Shown here: in pieces, positions 23,276 to 31,280 of the stretch
Layout of the letters: each line of letters starts with the position of its first letter
Position numbering within the stretch: the first letter of the stretch is position 1
NCBI GenBank assembly: GCA_945865375.1
Contig: CAMBEJ010000032.1
Span: 1 to 40,870, forward strand
Source: Akkermansia muciniphila
GTDB lineage: Bacteria > Verrucomicrobiota > Verrucomicrobiia > Limisphaerales > F1-80-MAGS106
DNA length: 40,870 bases
Direction: 5' to 3'
The notes under the pieces: model-generated
Told to the model about the DNA's origin: nothing
Databases searched by the model: none
Seen by the model: only the letters and a program-made list of their open reading frames with translations
Position numbers and translations under genes: made by a program

Positions 23276-24532
23276 TCAACGGAAAAGATCGGGCGGGATG
23301 TTGGGCAGCGTTTCCAGCATGATGCAGCGAATCGCCTTTTTCTCAAGGGCTGGAAGGTAGGCAAACTCCTTGTCAGCCGAATCGGACGCCAGGGCTTTCG
23401 ACAGCCGCCGATAGACCCGTTCCCTCAGTTCCATCGGCAGACCGCCAAACAGGGGAGTGTAGATCATGTAGCTGCAGCGGTAACGCATGAGGCGTGTGTT
23501 GAGATCCAAATCCTTTAGCGAGATTCCTTGTGAATTGACACGGCGATTCCTTAAAAAATCCGCCTTGAAAGCGGAATCCACATGGAGCTCGTTTGGGGGC
23601 AGCATGACTTCGTCCGCAAACAGAATGTAGCGGACCAACAACGCCGACTGAGCCTCCATCTCGGTTTGCTGGGAATCGCTCAGTTTGCCCTGGTTGGAGT
23701 GCAGGTGTGTTCGGGCACGGTACGAGGCTTCCACGACACGATTCACAAAACCCACCTGATGTTCATGCAAAAGATGGGCGAGCACATCGCTTGTGCGCAC
23801 AGGGTAGTTGTTGAAATCAAACGCACTTCCAGGAGTCACGGGAATTTTTGTGAGGCCCTGCGGCGAAAGCCGCCCCATCAGATTGCCCAGGTGGTTGGTA
23901 ATCCCCCCCAAGCCGGTCACATACCACCCGCCTAATCGTTGATCAAGCGGGATGCCATGTCCGCTCTGGCCTATCCTGTACGCCGTGAGGCTGCCCCCGC
24001 CCGGACCGGGAATCACGGACTTGGCGATCAAACCAGGCACTTGGCCCGTATCCTCGCTTGCATGGCAGTTCATGCAACGCCCTGAACGTTCCGGCCGCGG
24101 AGGCTGCCCGTCTCGCGGAATGTCGAAGATATAGAAAATACCCCCTAATTCCGGATCCAAAGAAACGACCTCTATTCGCCCACGGGGTATGTAGCCGACA
24201 TACGTGTCTTCGTTGAAGTAAAGAGCGCGGGGATTGGAAGGAGAGATCAAACTCAACTGCAGGCTTGTGGTGGAAAACACCCACATTTGGGAGGTCGATG
24301 GGATCTCCAACGCCTTGAGAAGGCTTGTTAAAAACGCTTTCTCACTCCTGGAATCAAGAGAAGCGGTCGCCGTTCCTATTTCGAGATCCCGCTTGAATCG
24401 GGAGAAACGATCCTGGGGAATGCGGTCTTTATACAGGTGGGGCGGCGCCTCGATGTCATGGTAAACAGACTGACCCAAGGACAGGAGCGGAAGTCCCAAA
24501 ACAATCATCAGCGGCCAAACAAAATATTTCAT
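23276..24532 (-). CDS. Exported monoheme c-type cytochrome of unknown function
   Basis: A 418-residue protein with a signal peptide (MKYFVWPLMIVLGLPLLSLG, cleavage near Gln21) and a single heme c motif CMNCH (153-157), followed much later by possible axial ligands. Before the heme site lies SNPRALYFNEDTYVGYIP and then IEVVSLDPELGGIFYIFDIP, a beta-rich segment I have seen in uncharacterised proteins of soil bacteria but cannot name. The C-terminal half is helical, with HLLHEHQVGFVNRV and a histidine-rich AHLLHEH. It is not a classical small cytochrome. A peroxidase-like or electron-transfer role in the periplasm is possible, but no function is claimed. No operon partner is evident. Confidence 0.85.
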   Translation of the reverse strand: MKYFVWPLMIVLGLPLLSLGQSVYHDIEAPPHLYKDRIPQDRFSRFKRDLEIGTATASLDSRSEKAFLTSLLKALEIPSTSQMWVFSTTSLQLSLISPSNPRALYFNEDTYVGYIPRGRIEVVSLDPELGGIFYIFDIPRDGQPPRPERSGRCMNCHASEDTGQVPGLIAKSVIPGPGGGSLTAYRIGQSGHGIPLDQRLGGWYVTGLGGITNHLGNLMGRLSPQGLTKIPVTPGSAFDFNNYPVRTSDVLAHLLHEHQVGFVNRVVEASYRARTHLHSNQGKLSDSQQTEMEAQSALLVRYILFADEVMLPPNELHVDSAFKADFLRNRRVNSQGISLKDLDLNTRLMRYRCSYMIYTPLFGGLPMELRERVYRRLSKALASDSADKEFAYLPALEKKAIRCIMLETLPNIPPDLFR

Positions 24533-24843
24533 CTGCGGCCGGATGATACGCGGTTGTTCCGCTCAACCACAAGCCCCTGGTGACCCCTCCGCAACCGAGA
24601 CGCTTGGCAGCGGTTCGACACAACCCTCTATTGTTCGGCGCGGTCATTGGGATTGGCTCCGGGGAGTGAGGAGTCGATCAATTGTAATGCGGCTGATGAG
24701 CAAGCCCCAGGCTAAAACCGTTGAGAGCCTCCAAACATTTCGAATCTTTTTGGCTAGGATTGCGAGGATAATGGGAACTGAAGTTCGGCGCCTGAATCGC
24801 GCTCTCAACCGCTTTTGCTGAGGTCTGAGGTTGTTGTTCGCGT
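24533..24843. other. Intergenic region between the cytochrome gene and higBA
   Basis: About 310 bases with no supported gene. It must hold the promoter of the cytochrome gene (minus). An 8-bp inverted pair GTTGAGAG (near 24719) and CTCTCAAC (near 24802) encloses a stretch that may be a decayed repeat. Short frames on both strands have no recognisable protein features. Confidence 0.3.
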
Positions 24844-24876
24844 TTGACAAGCCCAGGGAATGAATACAAATTGTAT
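24844..24876 (+). promoter_or_regulatory. Candidate higBA promoter and HigA operator
   Basis: A consensus -35 box TTGACA is at 24844-24849. A 13-base perfect palindrome ATACAA-A-TTGTAT spans 24864-24876 where a -10 box and start site would be, and ends two bases before the probable GTG start of higB. HigA-type antitoxins repress their own operon by binding a palindrome overlapping the promoter, so this is a good operator candidate. Placement is by eye. Confidence 0.5.
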
Positions 24877-24878
24877 GC

Positions 24879-25187
24879 GTGCGGATTGTGAAGGAAAAAT
24901 TCCTGCGCGACGGAGCGGAACAATACCCGAAGGCCGCGAAGTATTTGGCTGCCTGGACGGCGACTTTGAGGGCAGCTACATAGCGAAACATTGCCGGCGT
25001 GCGCGCTTGTTATGGCAGCGCAGATGTTGTGCATGTCCGCAGCGGAAAGCCGGTGATCGTGTTCAACGTCTGCGGCAACACCTATCGGCTGATTGTAGCC
25101 ATGCACTTTAACAGCCAGATGGTTTACCCGCTCCGCTTCCTGGCGCACGCCGAATACGACCGTGACGACTGGAAAGACGAATTATGA
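24879..25187 (+). pseudogene. higB: HigB-family mRNA interferase toxin interrupted by an amber codon
   Basis: Read in one frame from GTG at 24879, this encodes a HigB-type toxin of normal length (about 102 residues) except for TAG at 24981-24983. The N-terminal part contains MRIVKEKFLRDGAEQYPKAA and YLAAWTATLRAAT; after the stop come RNIAGVRACYGSADVV, IVFNVCGNTYRLIVAMHF and LAHAEYDRDDWKDEL. The family has a conserved tryptophan just where TAG lies (pattern W..f..v...f.saD), so one change TGG to TAG explains it. The C-terminal part alone could start at GTG 24999 but would lack the first third. The stop overlaps the higA start as ATGA. HigB toxins cleave mRNA on the ribosome; this copy should be inactive unless amber is read through. 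Confidence 0.8.
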
Positions 25188-25618
25188 AGACAGAGACAAA
25201 ATTCCGCCTTCAGGACTTACCTAAGGACTACGTGGCCCTTTGTCGCAGGTTCCTGCCGCGCCCAATTCGCGATGCCGTGGACTACGCGAATATAGCGGAA
25301 GTGGCCGATGCGATGGTCTTGTGGCACGACGATTTCACCCGTGACCAGGCCGACTATTTTGACCTGCTTTGCTCGCTCATCGAAGACCATGATTCGAAGA
25401 ACGTTAAGTGGCCGAAAGTAAAGGGCGTGGACGCCCTGAAACACCTGCTCGGCGAACAAGGTCTTGGGGCGGCGGATCTGTCGCGCCTTTTGGGGGGCAG
25501 CCGCAACCTGGGCGCGATGATTCTGCGTGGCGAACGCAGGCTCACACTCGATCACGTTCGCACGTTGTCGAAGCACTTTGGTGTGTCCGCCGACCTGTTT
25601 CTTTCAGACACCCACTAG
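25184..25618 (+). CDS. higA: HigA-family antitoxin, HTH transcriptional regulator
   Basis: A 144-residue antitoxin of the HigA (COG5499) type. The N-terminal half is helical (DYVALCRRFLPRPIRD through DQADYFDLLCSLIEDHD), and the C-terminal half is an XRE-like helix-turn-helix: ALKHLLGEQGLGAADLSRLL, then ILRGERRLTLDHVRTLSKHFGVSADLFL. HigA binds and blocks HigB and represses the operon. Its ATG overlaps the toxin stop by four bases (ATGA), the usual coupling in these operons. The gene is intact although the toxin frame carries an amber codon. It could survive as a regulator, as protection against a related toxin elsewhere, or because the toxin mutation is recent. Confidence 0.92.
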   Translation: MKTETKFRLQDLPKDYVALCRRFLPRPIRDAVDYANIAEVADAMVLWHDDFTRDQADYFDLLCSLIEDHDSKNVKWPKVKGVDALKHLLGEQGLGAADLSRLLGGSRNLGAMILRGERRLTLDHVRTLSKHFGVSADLFLSDTH

Positions 25619-25991
25619 TGAATCCGCCCCGCGGGATTGCGAAAGTGGGCAGCCATTCTCCGTCGCCGATCACAGGCGGTGTAGAGTAGGCGGAGCCGAC
25701 GGATTGAGAGGCACCAAGGCCAATGACCATCTGACTCCGCCCCTCATCGAACCGTGACCCCGGCATGCAATACTTCAGATTACTCACCACTGATTACTCA
25801 CCACGGTCTCCGGTTCGAGTGTCGAAGCCATCGGAAGCGGAGGTGCGGGGAGGCTTTACTTGCTTTCCTCCTTTCGTTACGGTTTCGCCGGATCACACGT
25901 TTCCCCTATGCCAAGTCCGATTCCGCTGTATGCCGCTACCACGACGGCACCGCGCGCCATTCGACCCGCCGGGCCAGTCCCCGGGCGCTCA
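25619..25991. other. Intergenic region with a 13-base direct repeat
   Basis: GATTACTCACCAC occurs twice, at 25778-25790 and 25792-25804. The frame of the downstream gene is open back to 25860, but these residues do not look like protein and precede the signal peptide. The promoter of the CRTAC1 gene should lie here; no clear boxes were identified. The sequence resembles repeat-derived intergenic DNA. Confidence 0.35.
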
Positions 25992-28241
25992 ATGAGGATG
26001 GAACCCGCTCTCCCGTTCCGCTCCTCCTGGGTCCTGCTTCTCTTCGCTCTGCTGACACCTTGCCTCGCGGATAATTCACGAGAAAGTGCCCATGACTTCT
26101 ACCAGAGTCCCGGGACCCTCCGAATGGCTCGGCGGCTTGCGGAAGTCACAAAGAAAATGGATCCAGGCAAAGGCCCATTCCTCAGTATTGAAAGGGCTGC
26201 TTTGTTTCGACAAGCTCTGCTCCAGAAACCAGCTCTGGAGAAATGGCTGGATCTGATGCCTCGTTACGCCACCGAACTGTTGAACGCAGGCCAAACAGAT
26301 GAGGCGTTCAGGACATTTGCGAAACTGGAAAAGACCGCCCAGCAAAACGCCGTTTCATGGCTGGCTGACAACAGACCGCGGCTCGGCACCTATCAGGCGC
26401 TGGTCCAACTGCGCAGGGGGGAACAGGAAAATTGCATCACAATGCATAATGAAGACTCCTGCATCTTCCCGATCCAAGGAGGGGGGATTCACCGAAAACC
26501 CCAGGGCTCTCGGAATGCCGTCGAAGCACTCAAGGTTTTGCTTCGCGACTTTCCTGAAGACCTGCAAGCCCGCTGGCTGCTCACCATCGCTACCATGACG
26601 CTCGGGGAGTATCCAGACAAAGTCCCACCTGAGTGGCTCATCCCACCGTCGGTGTTCAAGTCCGAGCACGAACTCAGCCGGTTCCGGAATGTGGCTCCCG
26701 GGCTCGGACTGGATTCAAACGGGCTTTCCGGTGGCGCCATCCTGGAGGACTTCGACAACGATGGATTTCTCGATGTGATGTTTTCCTCGATCGGATTTCA
26801 GGACCCTCTTCAGTTCTTTCACAACAACGGCGATGGGACTTTCACTGACAAATCCGACTCGGCGGGCCTTCGAGGAGAGACCGGGGGGCTGAACTTACTG
26901 CAGGCCGACTACAATAATGACGGCTACATCGATGTGCTGGTGTTGCGCGGCGCGTGGTTCGGATCGGAAGGACACCATCCCAATTCGCTCCTCCGAAACA
27001 ACGGGAACGGAACCTTCGACGATGTGACGGATGAATCCGGAATGCTGAGCTTTCACCCGACGCAAACGGCGGTTTGGCTCGACTTCAACGGGGACGGCTG
27101 GCTGGACCTTTTCATCGGCAACGAGTCCACGCCGGGTGATGAGAATCCTTGCGAACTCTTTCGCAGCAATCGGAACGGTACCTTCACCGACGTGGCGGTC
27201 GAAGCGGGCCTGGCGGTGAAGGCATTTGTGAAGGGTGTGACGGCTGGGGATTTCGACAATGACGGGCGTCCGGATCTCTACCTGTCCGTGCGTGACGCGG
27301 GGAACTTTCTGTTCCACAACGACGGACCGAGGCAAGGCTCAACGAGCGGGCAGGGAGCCTGGTCGTTTACCGATGTCACGGCGAAGGCCGGTGTCAGGGA
27401 GCCGATCCACAGCTTTCCAACGTGGTTTTTCGATTACGACAACGACGGCTGGCTCGACTTGTTTGTGGCGGGTTACAAAATTCGAAACGTGGGAGACGTC
27501 GCGGCCGACTACCTGGGTCTGCCGCATTCCGGCGAACGGGCGCGGCTGTATAGAAATCACCGCGATGGAACTTTCGAGGATGTTTCACGCGAGACGGGGA
27601 CGTTTCGGCTACTGCATGCGATGGGATCCAACTTCGGAGATTTGGACAATGACGGATGGCTCGACATGTATTTGGGCACGGGCGACCCGGATCTCGCGAC
27701 CCTCATTCCGAACGTCGCGCTCAGGAACAACCAGGGCCGAAGGTTCCAAGACGTGACCACATCAACAGGCTTGGGCCATCTCCAAAAGGGCCATGGCGTC
27801 GCCTTTGGAGATATCGATAACGACGGCGATCAGGACATACTCGAAGACATGGGTGGCGCTTACGCGGGCGACCTCGCTCACAACGTTCTTTTCAAGAATC
27901 CCGGCAATCGCCACCACTGGGTCACTCTCAAACTGGAAGGAGTGGAGTCCCCTCGCTGCGCCATCGGTGCCCGCATCCAGATCACACTGGAGACGGCGGA
28001 GGGAACTCGAGACGTGTACCGAACCGTCGGCTCAGGAGGCAGTTTTGGCGCCTCACCTTTGCGCGCCGAAATTGGATTGGGCGACGCGAAGCGCATCTCA
28101 AAGGTCCAGATCAGATGGCCAGCCGGCGGAGGCATTCAGCAGGTGAACGGCCTCGCTCTGGATGGGTTTTACCAAATTCGCGAAGGAGAGCCCGCCGCTC
28201 GACCGTGGGGGGTCAAATCGTTCAAATTGCCTGGGGATTGA
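25992..28241 (+). CDS. CRTAC1 family protein with FG-GAP/VCBS repeats and ASPIC/UnbV domain
   Basis: A 749-residue exported protein. The signal peptide (RSSWVLLLFALLTPCLA) fixes the start at ATG 25992 or 25998. A helical region with TPR-like character follows (about 25-200), including ELLNAGQTDEAFRTFAKLEK. The middle is a beta-propeller of FG-GAP/VCBS repeats, each with a calcium-type loop: DFDNDGFLDV, DYNNDGYIDV, DFNGDGWLDL, DFDNDGRPDL, DYDNDGWLDL, DLDNDGWLDM and DIDNDGDQDI. The C-terminus is an ASPIC/UnbV domain (HHWVTLKLEG, GSGGSFGASP, IRWPAGG). Such proteins are abundant in Verrucomicrobiota, Planctomycetota and Acidobacteriota, but their role is not established. It converges on the cytochrome gene at 28250 with 8 bases between. 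Confidence 0.93.
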   Translation: MRMEPALPFRSSWVLLLFALLTPCLADNSRESAHDFYQSPGTLRMARRLAEVTKKMDPGKGPFLSIERAALFRQALLQKPALEKWLDLMPRYATELLNAGQTDEAFRTFAKLEKTAQQNAVSWLADNRPRLGTYQALVQLRRGEQENCITMHNEDSCIFPIQGGGIHRKPQGSRNAVEALKVLLRDFPEDLQARWLLTIATMTLGEYPDKVPPEWLIPPSVFKSEHELSRFRNVAPGLGLDSNGLSGGAILEDFDNDGFLDVMFSSIGFQDPLQFFHNNGDGTFTDKSDSAGLRGETGGLNLLQADYNNDGYIDVLVLRGAWFGSEGHHPNSLLRNNGNGTFDDVTDESGMLSFHPTQTAVWLDFNGDGWLDLFIGNESTPGDENPCELFRSNRNGTFTDVAVEAGLAVKAFVKGVTAGDFDNDGRPDLYLSVRDAGNFLFHNDGPRQGSTSGQGAWSFTDVTAKAGVREPIHSFPTWFFDYDNDGWLDLFVAGYKIRNVGDVAADYLGLPHSGERARLYRNHRDGTFEDVSRETGTFRLLHAMGSNFGDLDNDGWLDMYLGTGDPDLATLIPNVALRNNQGRRFQDVTTSTGLGHLQKGHGVAFGDIDNDGDQDILEDMGGAYAGDLAHNVLFKNPGNRHHWVTLKLEGVESPRCAIGARIQITLETAEGTRDVYRTVGSGGSFGASPLRAEIGLGDAKRISKVQIRWPAGGGIQQVNGLALDGFYQIREGEPAARPWGVKSFKLPGD

Positions 28242-28249
28242 ACCAGCGC

Positions 28250-31189
28250 TCAGGGCAAATCCTTAAGCTGGTGAATCGTTCCGTGCAGGGACCGTTCAAG
28301 GGTCGGGCCCGCGGCGGCTCGGAGCCTCACGTTCAGTTCATAGCACTGCGTGGGTGCCAGCGCCGGGATGCCGAGTGTCACCGTGCGTCCATCGTTGCGG
28401 AGGTGCGCCGTTTTTATGTCCAACGGATGTTCATCGTAGTGCTGCGATCCGTACTTGGCGCTCCGCTTGAGGTGCCACACTTTGAAAGCGAACGAGCCAG
28501 GCCTCACGCTGGCGGGGTCAAGAGGGTCGCTGAAGGTGACGGTCAGTGCGCCTTTTGCGGCGTGGACTGAGAGCGGGACGTGCGCCGGTGTTTCGCTGCG
28601 GCGGATGCGATGAAAACCACCGGGAGCGGTGACATTTCCCGCCCAGGCGAACAGGCCGCAGGTGTAGAGATCGCCATCAGCCGCGAAACGTCCGCGCATG
28701 ATGCCGGTGGCGAAAGCGGGCATCGGCAACGCGCACACGGCACCCTGCCATTGGCTGCGGACTTCCTCCTTCGGCACGATGAAGACCCTGCCGGTGCCAT
28801 AGCTGAGATTGAGCAATGAGCCGGCGAGAGAGCCCCAGGCGTTCTTCGGCACCCAGAGCAGCTCCGCGGGGCTGCGGTCCTTGTCATTCGTGATCCAAAC
28901 CATCGGCGGCTCCATCGCGGAATCGGACGAGTTGGTCACATCAGTGTAGCCGAACATGTTGCCGTAGAACCCGCCGACTTTGACGCGGTTGATGCGGTTC
29001 TTCGGCGTCCAAAAACCCTCCTGATCTGTGACGAAAAACGTGCCGTCATCGTTGAGACACACGCCGTTCGCAGCGCGGAAGCCCGTGGCGAGAATGTCCG
29101 TGTGCAGGCCATCCGCGCTCACGCGTAACAGAGTGCCGTGGTGCGGTACGACCGAATCAAGCGCGTGGCGGCCGGACTTGGCGTAGTAGAAATTGCCCGA
29201 CGAATCTGTCTGCAATCCCATCGCGAACTCATGGAAGTGTTCGGTGACTTGGTGGTCGTTGTTGAAGCTCTCGATGAAGTCCGTCTCGCCGTCACCGTTG
29301 AGGTCGTGCAACCGCACGAGCTGGTCTCGGCAAGTGATGAACACCTCATTGCCGCGAAACTTCACACCGAGGGGCTGGAAGAGTCCGCTCGCGAGGCGAC
29401 GCCAGCGCAACGGGGCGGGCGCTGGGGCCATGAGGCCGTCCACACGCCACACGTCGCCATTCCATGTCGCGACGATCGCGGCCTTGCCGTCCGGTGTGAA
29501 ATCGAAGCCGCCAGGACGCATCCAGCTCTGCCAGGGATTCTCCACAGGCAGCGGAAAGTTGTCGGCGATGAAGGCGCCGTCCGCTTGGCCGGCTTCGGAT
29601 GTTGTATGGACTTCTTCTGGCCAGCGTTGCGGCCCGCCGTGCGTGAGCGGATCCAAGTCCAGCGGCGTGGTGATGGTTTTCGTCAGCGCGGTCAGCGACG
29701 CCGGGTCAGCTCGCGAGATGAACAGCCGCGTCTTTGACGCCCCAGGAAGCTGCGCAACCCAAAAGCCATCGTCCTTGCGCAACGTTCCGTCGCCCGTCAA
29801 CCCGACGCTCACTGTTTCAGGTGCCACCCGGAGCTGCAGCGGCTGCTTCGACGCGGCGACATTCAGGGTACGCGTAAAGACGGGCGTGGAGCCGTAGTCG
29901 ATCCAGCCGGGTGATTCGAGGACGCGCGTCCCGGCGATGCTTGCGGCGATGACCACCTTGCCTCCGTGCAGGTACATTCCCTCGTAGTGTGCCCACGTTC
30001 GCGGCAGCGGGCCGTAGGGGAGTTGGTCGCGACCACGCGGACGCACATCGTCCCATTTGCCCTCCGGCGAAGCCCAACCTGGGCCGACGGGATTGACAAA
30101 ATGTCGGTCGCCGCTGAGGCCGGTGTGTGTGCCGTGGCTGCCGTCGAAAGCGATGCCTTTCCAATCCACAAAATCGCCCGTGGTCGCGGCGGCCACACGC
30201 ATCGTGTCGTGGTCATACACAAGCCACGCGCGGCCCTTGCTCACGCCGCCGGGTCCGTCGTCGAGCCGAATCGCGAGGCCTTTCTGCGCCATGTTGCCGG
30301 GCGCGATCTGATAGGTCCAAAACAGCGCCGGCCCGAAGTCCATGCGCCGATAGGGCGGCAGCGCGCGCTCGACCTGCTCAGGTTCTGCGGAGGCCAGCGC
30401 CTTCGGCAACGAGGCCAGATAAGCGGGCGTCACTGCCGCAAGCTGCTTCGCGTTATGGGGTCGGAGGAATGCCTCGCGGATGTATTGGATGACGCTGTAT
30501 TTCTGCGCGGTGGTGTATTGCCCCTGCGGCACCATCTGACCGAAGCCCTTGGTGAGAGTGACATACATTGAGTAAGGGTCCGAACCGTTCTTAAACTCAC
30601 CCTCCGCAAAGCGCAGCGCCGTCGGCAGGAAGCCAATCTGCTCCTTCGTGCCGTGGCAGACGATGCACAGCTCTGTGTAAATCTGCCGGCCTTCTGCGAT
30701 CGTGGTCTCATTCCAGCCGGCCACCAGCTCCCCGTGATCCGTCCGCTCCAGTGGTTGCACCCATGCAGCCCGCACGCTAACTCCTGTAGCCGGCTCAATC
30801 CGAGGCCGACTGCCGCCGCTCGAAGCAAGGGTTGCGGCCGCCGTGAAATCCGCGCCAAAGTTGAGTTGAGCATCGGGAAAATCCTGGGCATCGCTCTGCG
30901 AAAGGCTGGTAACTTCCTCCGGCCCGCGCACCAGCTTGCCGCCGGACCACACGCGCAGAACGGGCGCGCCCTTGGCGGGATGCTCCACCGCGACGTCGTG
31001 CTCCGCGCCCTTTGTCAGGGTGACGACGAGATTCTGACCCAAGCGCACCGCGCCCCCGGCTGGGTCGGAAAACTCGATGTGAAGGCGATAGCTCAGAGGC
31101 AGCTCTGGCGAAGTCAGAGGCATCGCATCGCGCGGCATGGCGGCGAAGGCGACGGGAGTGAGGAGGCAAATTGCGACGATGAATCTCAT
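28250..31189 (-). CDS. DUF6797-type c-type cytochrome with beta-propeller, exported
   Basis: A 979-residue exported protein. The ATG at 31189 starts a signal peptide (MRFIVAICLLTPVAFAA). After about 150 residues comes a cytochrome c domain with heme motif CIVCHG (175-180), a likely axial Met in FGQMVPQG, and IREAFLRPHN. The central and C-terminal parts resemble the long secreted proteins of PVC bacteria that join DUF6797 (ALFWTYQIAPGNMAQKGLAIRLDDG, KGIAFDGSHGTHTGL) to a glucose/sorbosone dehydrogenase-like propeller (FDFTPDGKAAIVATWNGDVW, NGDGETDFIESF, GFRAANGVCLNDDGTFFVTDQEG). The C-terminus is beta-rich (VTFSDPLDPASV). An electron-accepting dehydrogenase in the periplasm is plausible; no substrate can be assigned. 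The DUF number is from memory of the family. Confidence 0.88.
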   Translation of the reverse strand: MRFIVAICLLTPVAFAAMPRDAMPLTSPELPLSYRLHIEFSDPAGGAVRLGQNLVVTLTKGAEHDVAVEHPAKGAPVLRVWSGGKLVRGPEEVTSLSQSDAQDFPDAQLNFGADFTAAATLASSGGSRPRIEPATGVSVRAAWVQPLERTDHGELVAGWNETTIAEGRQIYTELCIVCHGTKEQIGFLPTALRFAEGEFKNGSDPYSMYVTLTKGFGQMVPQGQYTTAQKYSVIQYIREAFLRPHNAKQLAAVTPAYLASLPKALASAEPEQVERALPPYRRMDFGPALFWTYQIAPGNMAQKGLAIRLDDGPGGVSKGRAWLVYDHDTMRVAAATTGDFVDWKGIAFDGSHGTHTGLSGDRHFVNPVGPGWASPEGKWDDVRPRGRDQLPYGPLPRTWAHYEGMYLHGGKVVIAASIAGTRVLESPGWIDYGSTPVFTRTLNVAASKQPLQLRVAPETVSVGLTGDGTLRKDDGFWVAQLPGASKTRLFISRADPASLTALTKTITTPLDLDPLTHGGPQRWPEEVHTTSEAGQADGAFIADNFPLPVENPWQSWMRPGGFDFTPDGKAAIVATWNGDVWRVDGLMAPAPAPLRWRRLASGLFQPLGVKFRGNEVFITCRDQLVRLHDLNGDGETDFIESFNNDHQVTEHFHEFAMGLQTDSSGNFYYAKSGRHALDSVVPHHGTLLRVSADGLHTDILATGFRAANGVCLNDDGTFFVTDQEGFWTPKNRINRVKVGGFYGNMFGYTDVTNSSDSAMEPPMVWITNDKDRSPAELLWVPKNAWGSLAGSLLNLSYGTGRVFIVPKEEVRSQWQGAVCALPMPAFATGIMRGRFAADGDLYTCGLFAWAGNVTAPGGFHRIRRSETPAHVPLSVHAAKGALTVTFSDPLDPASVRPGSFAFKVWHLKRSAKYGSQHYDEHPLDIKTAHLRNDGRTVTLGIPALAPTQCYELNVRLRAAAGPTLERSLHGTIHQLKDLP

Positions 31190-31280
31190 GGCAAAAGGAA
31201 GGGCTTTCGGTGTGGTGGCGTGGTTATGGTGACTCTTTCCCAAAGATTTTCATGGTGTGTTGAAGGAAAGCGTCCGTGTG

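Noticed and set aside
24543-24821. 92-residue plus-strand frame upstream of higBA
   Set aside because: No family features, no ribosome-binding site; it runs through a stretch that looks like a decayed repeat.
24644-25148. Minus-strand frames across the higB region
   Set aside because: They are antisense to the well-supported toxin sequence and have no recognisable features.
24844-31189. The accessory stretch as a new defence or mobile island
   Set aside because: Apart from the higBA locus there is no nuclease, helicase, integrase or other typical defence component, and no flanking direct repeats or tRNA gene were found.
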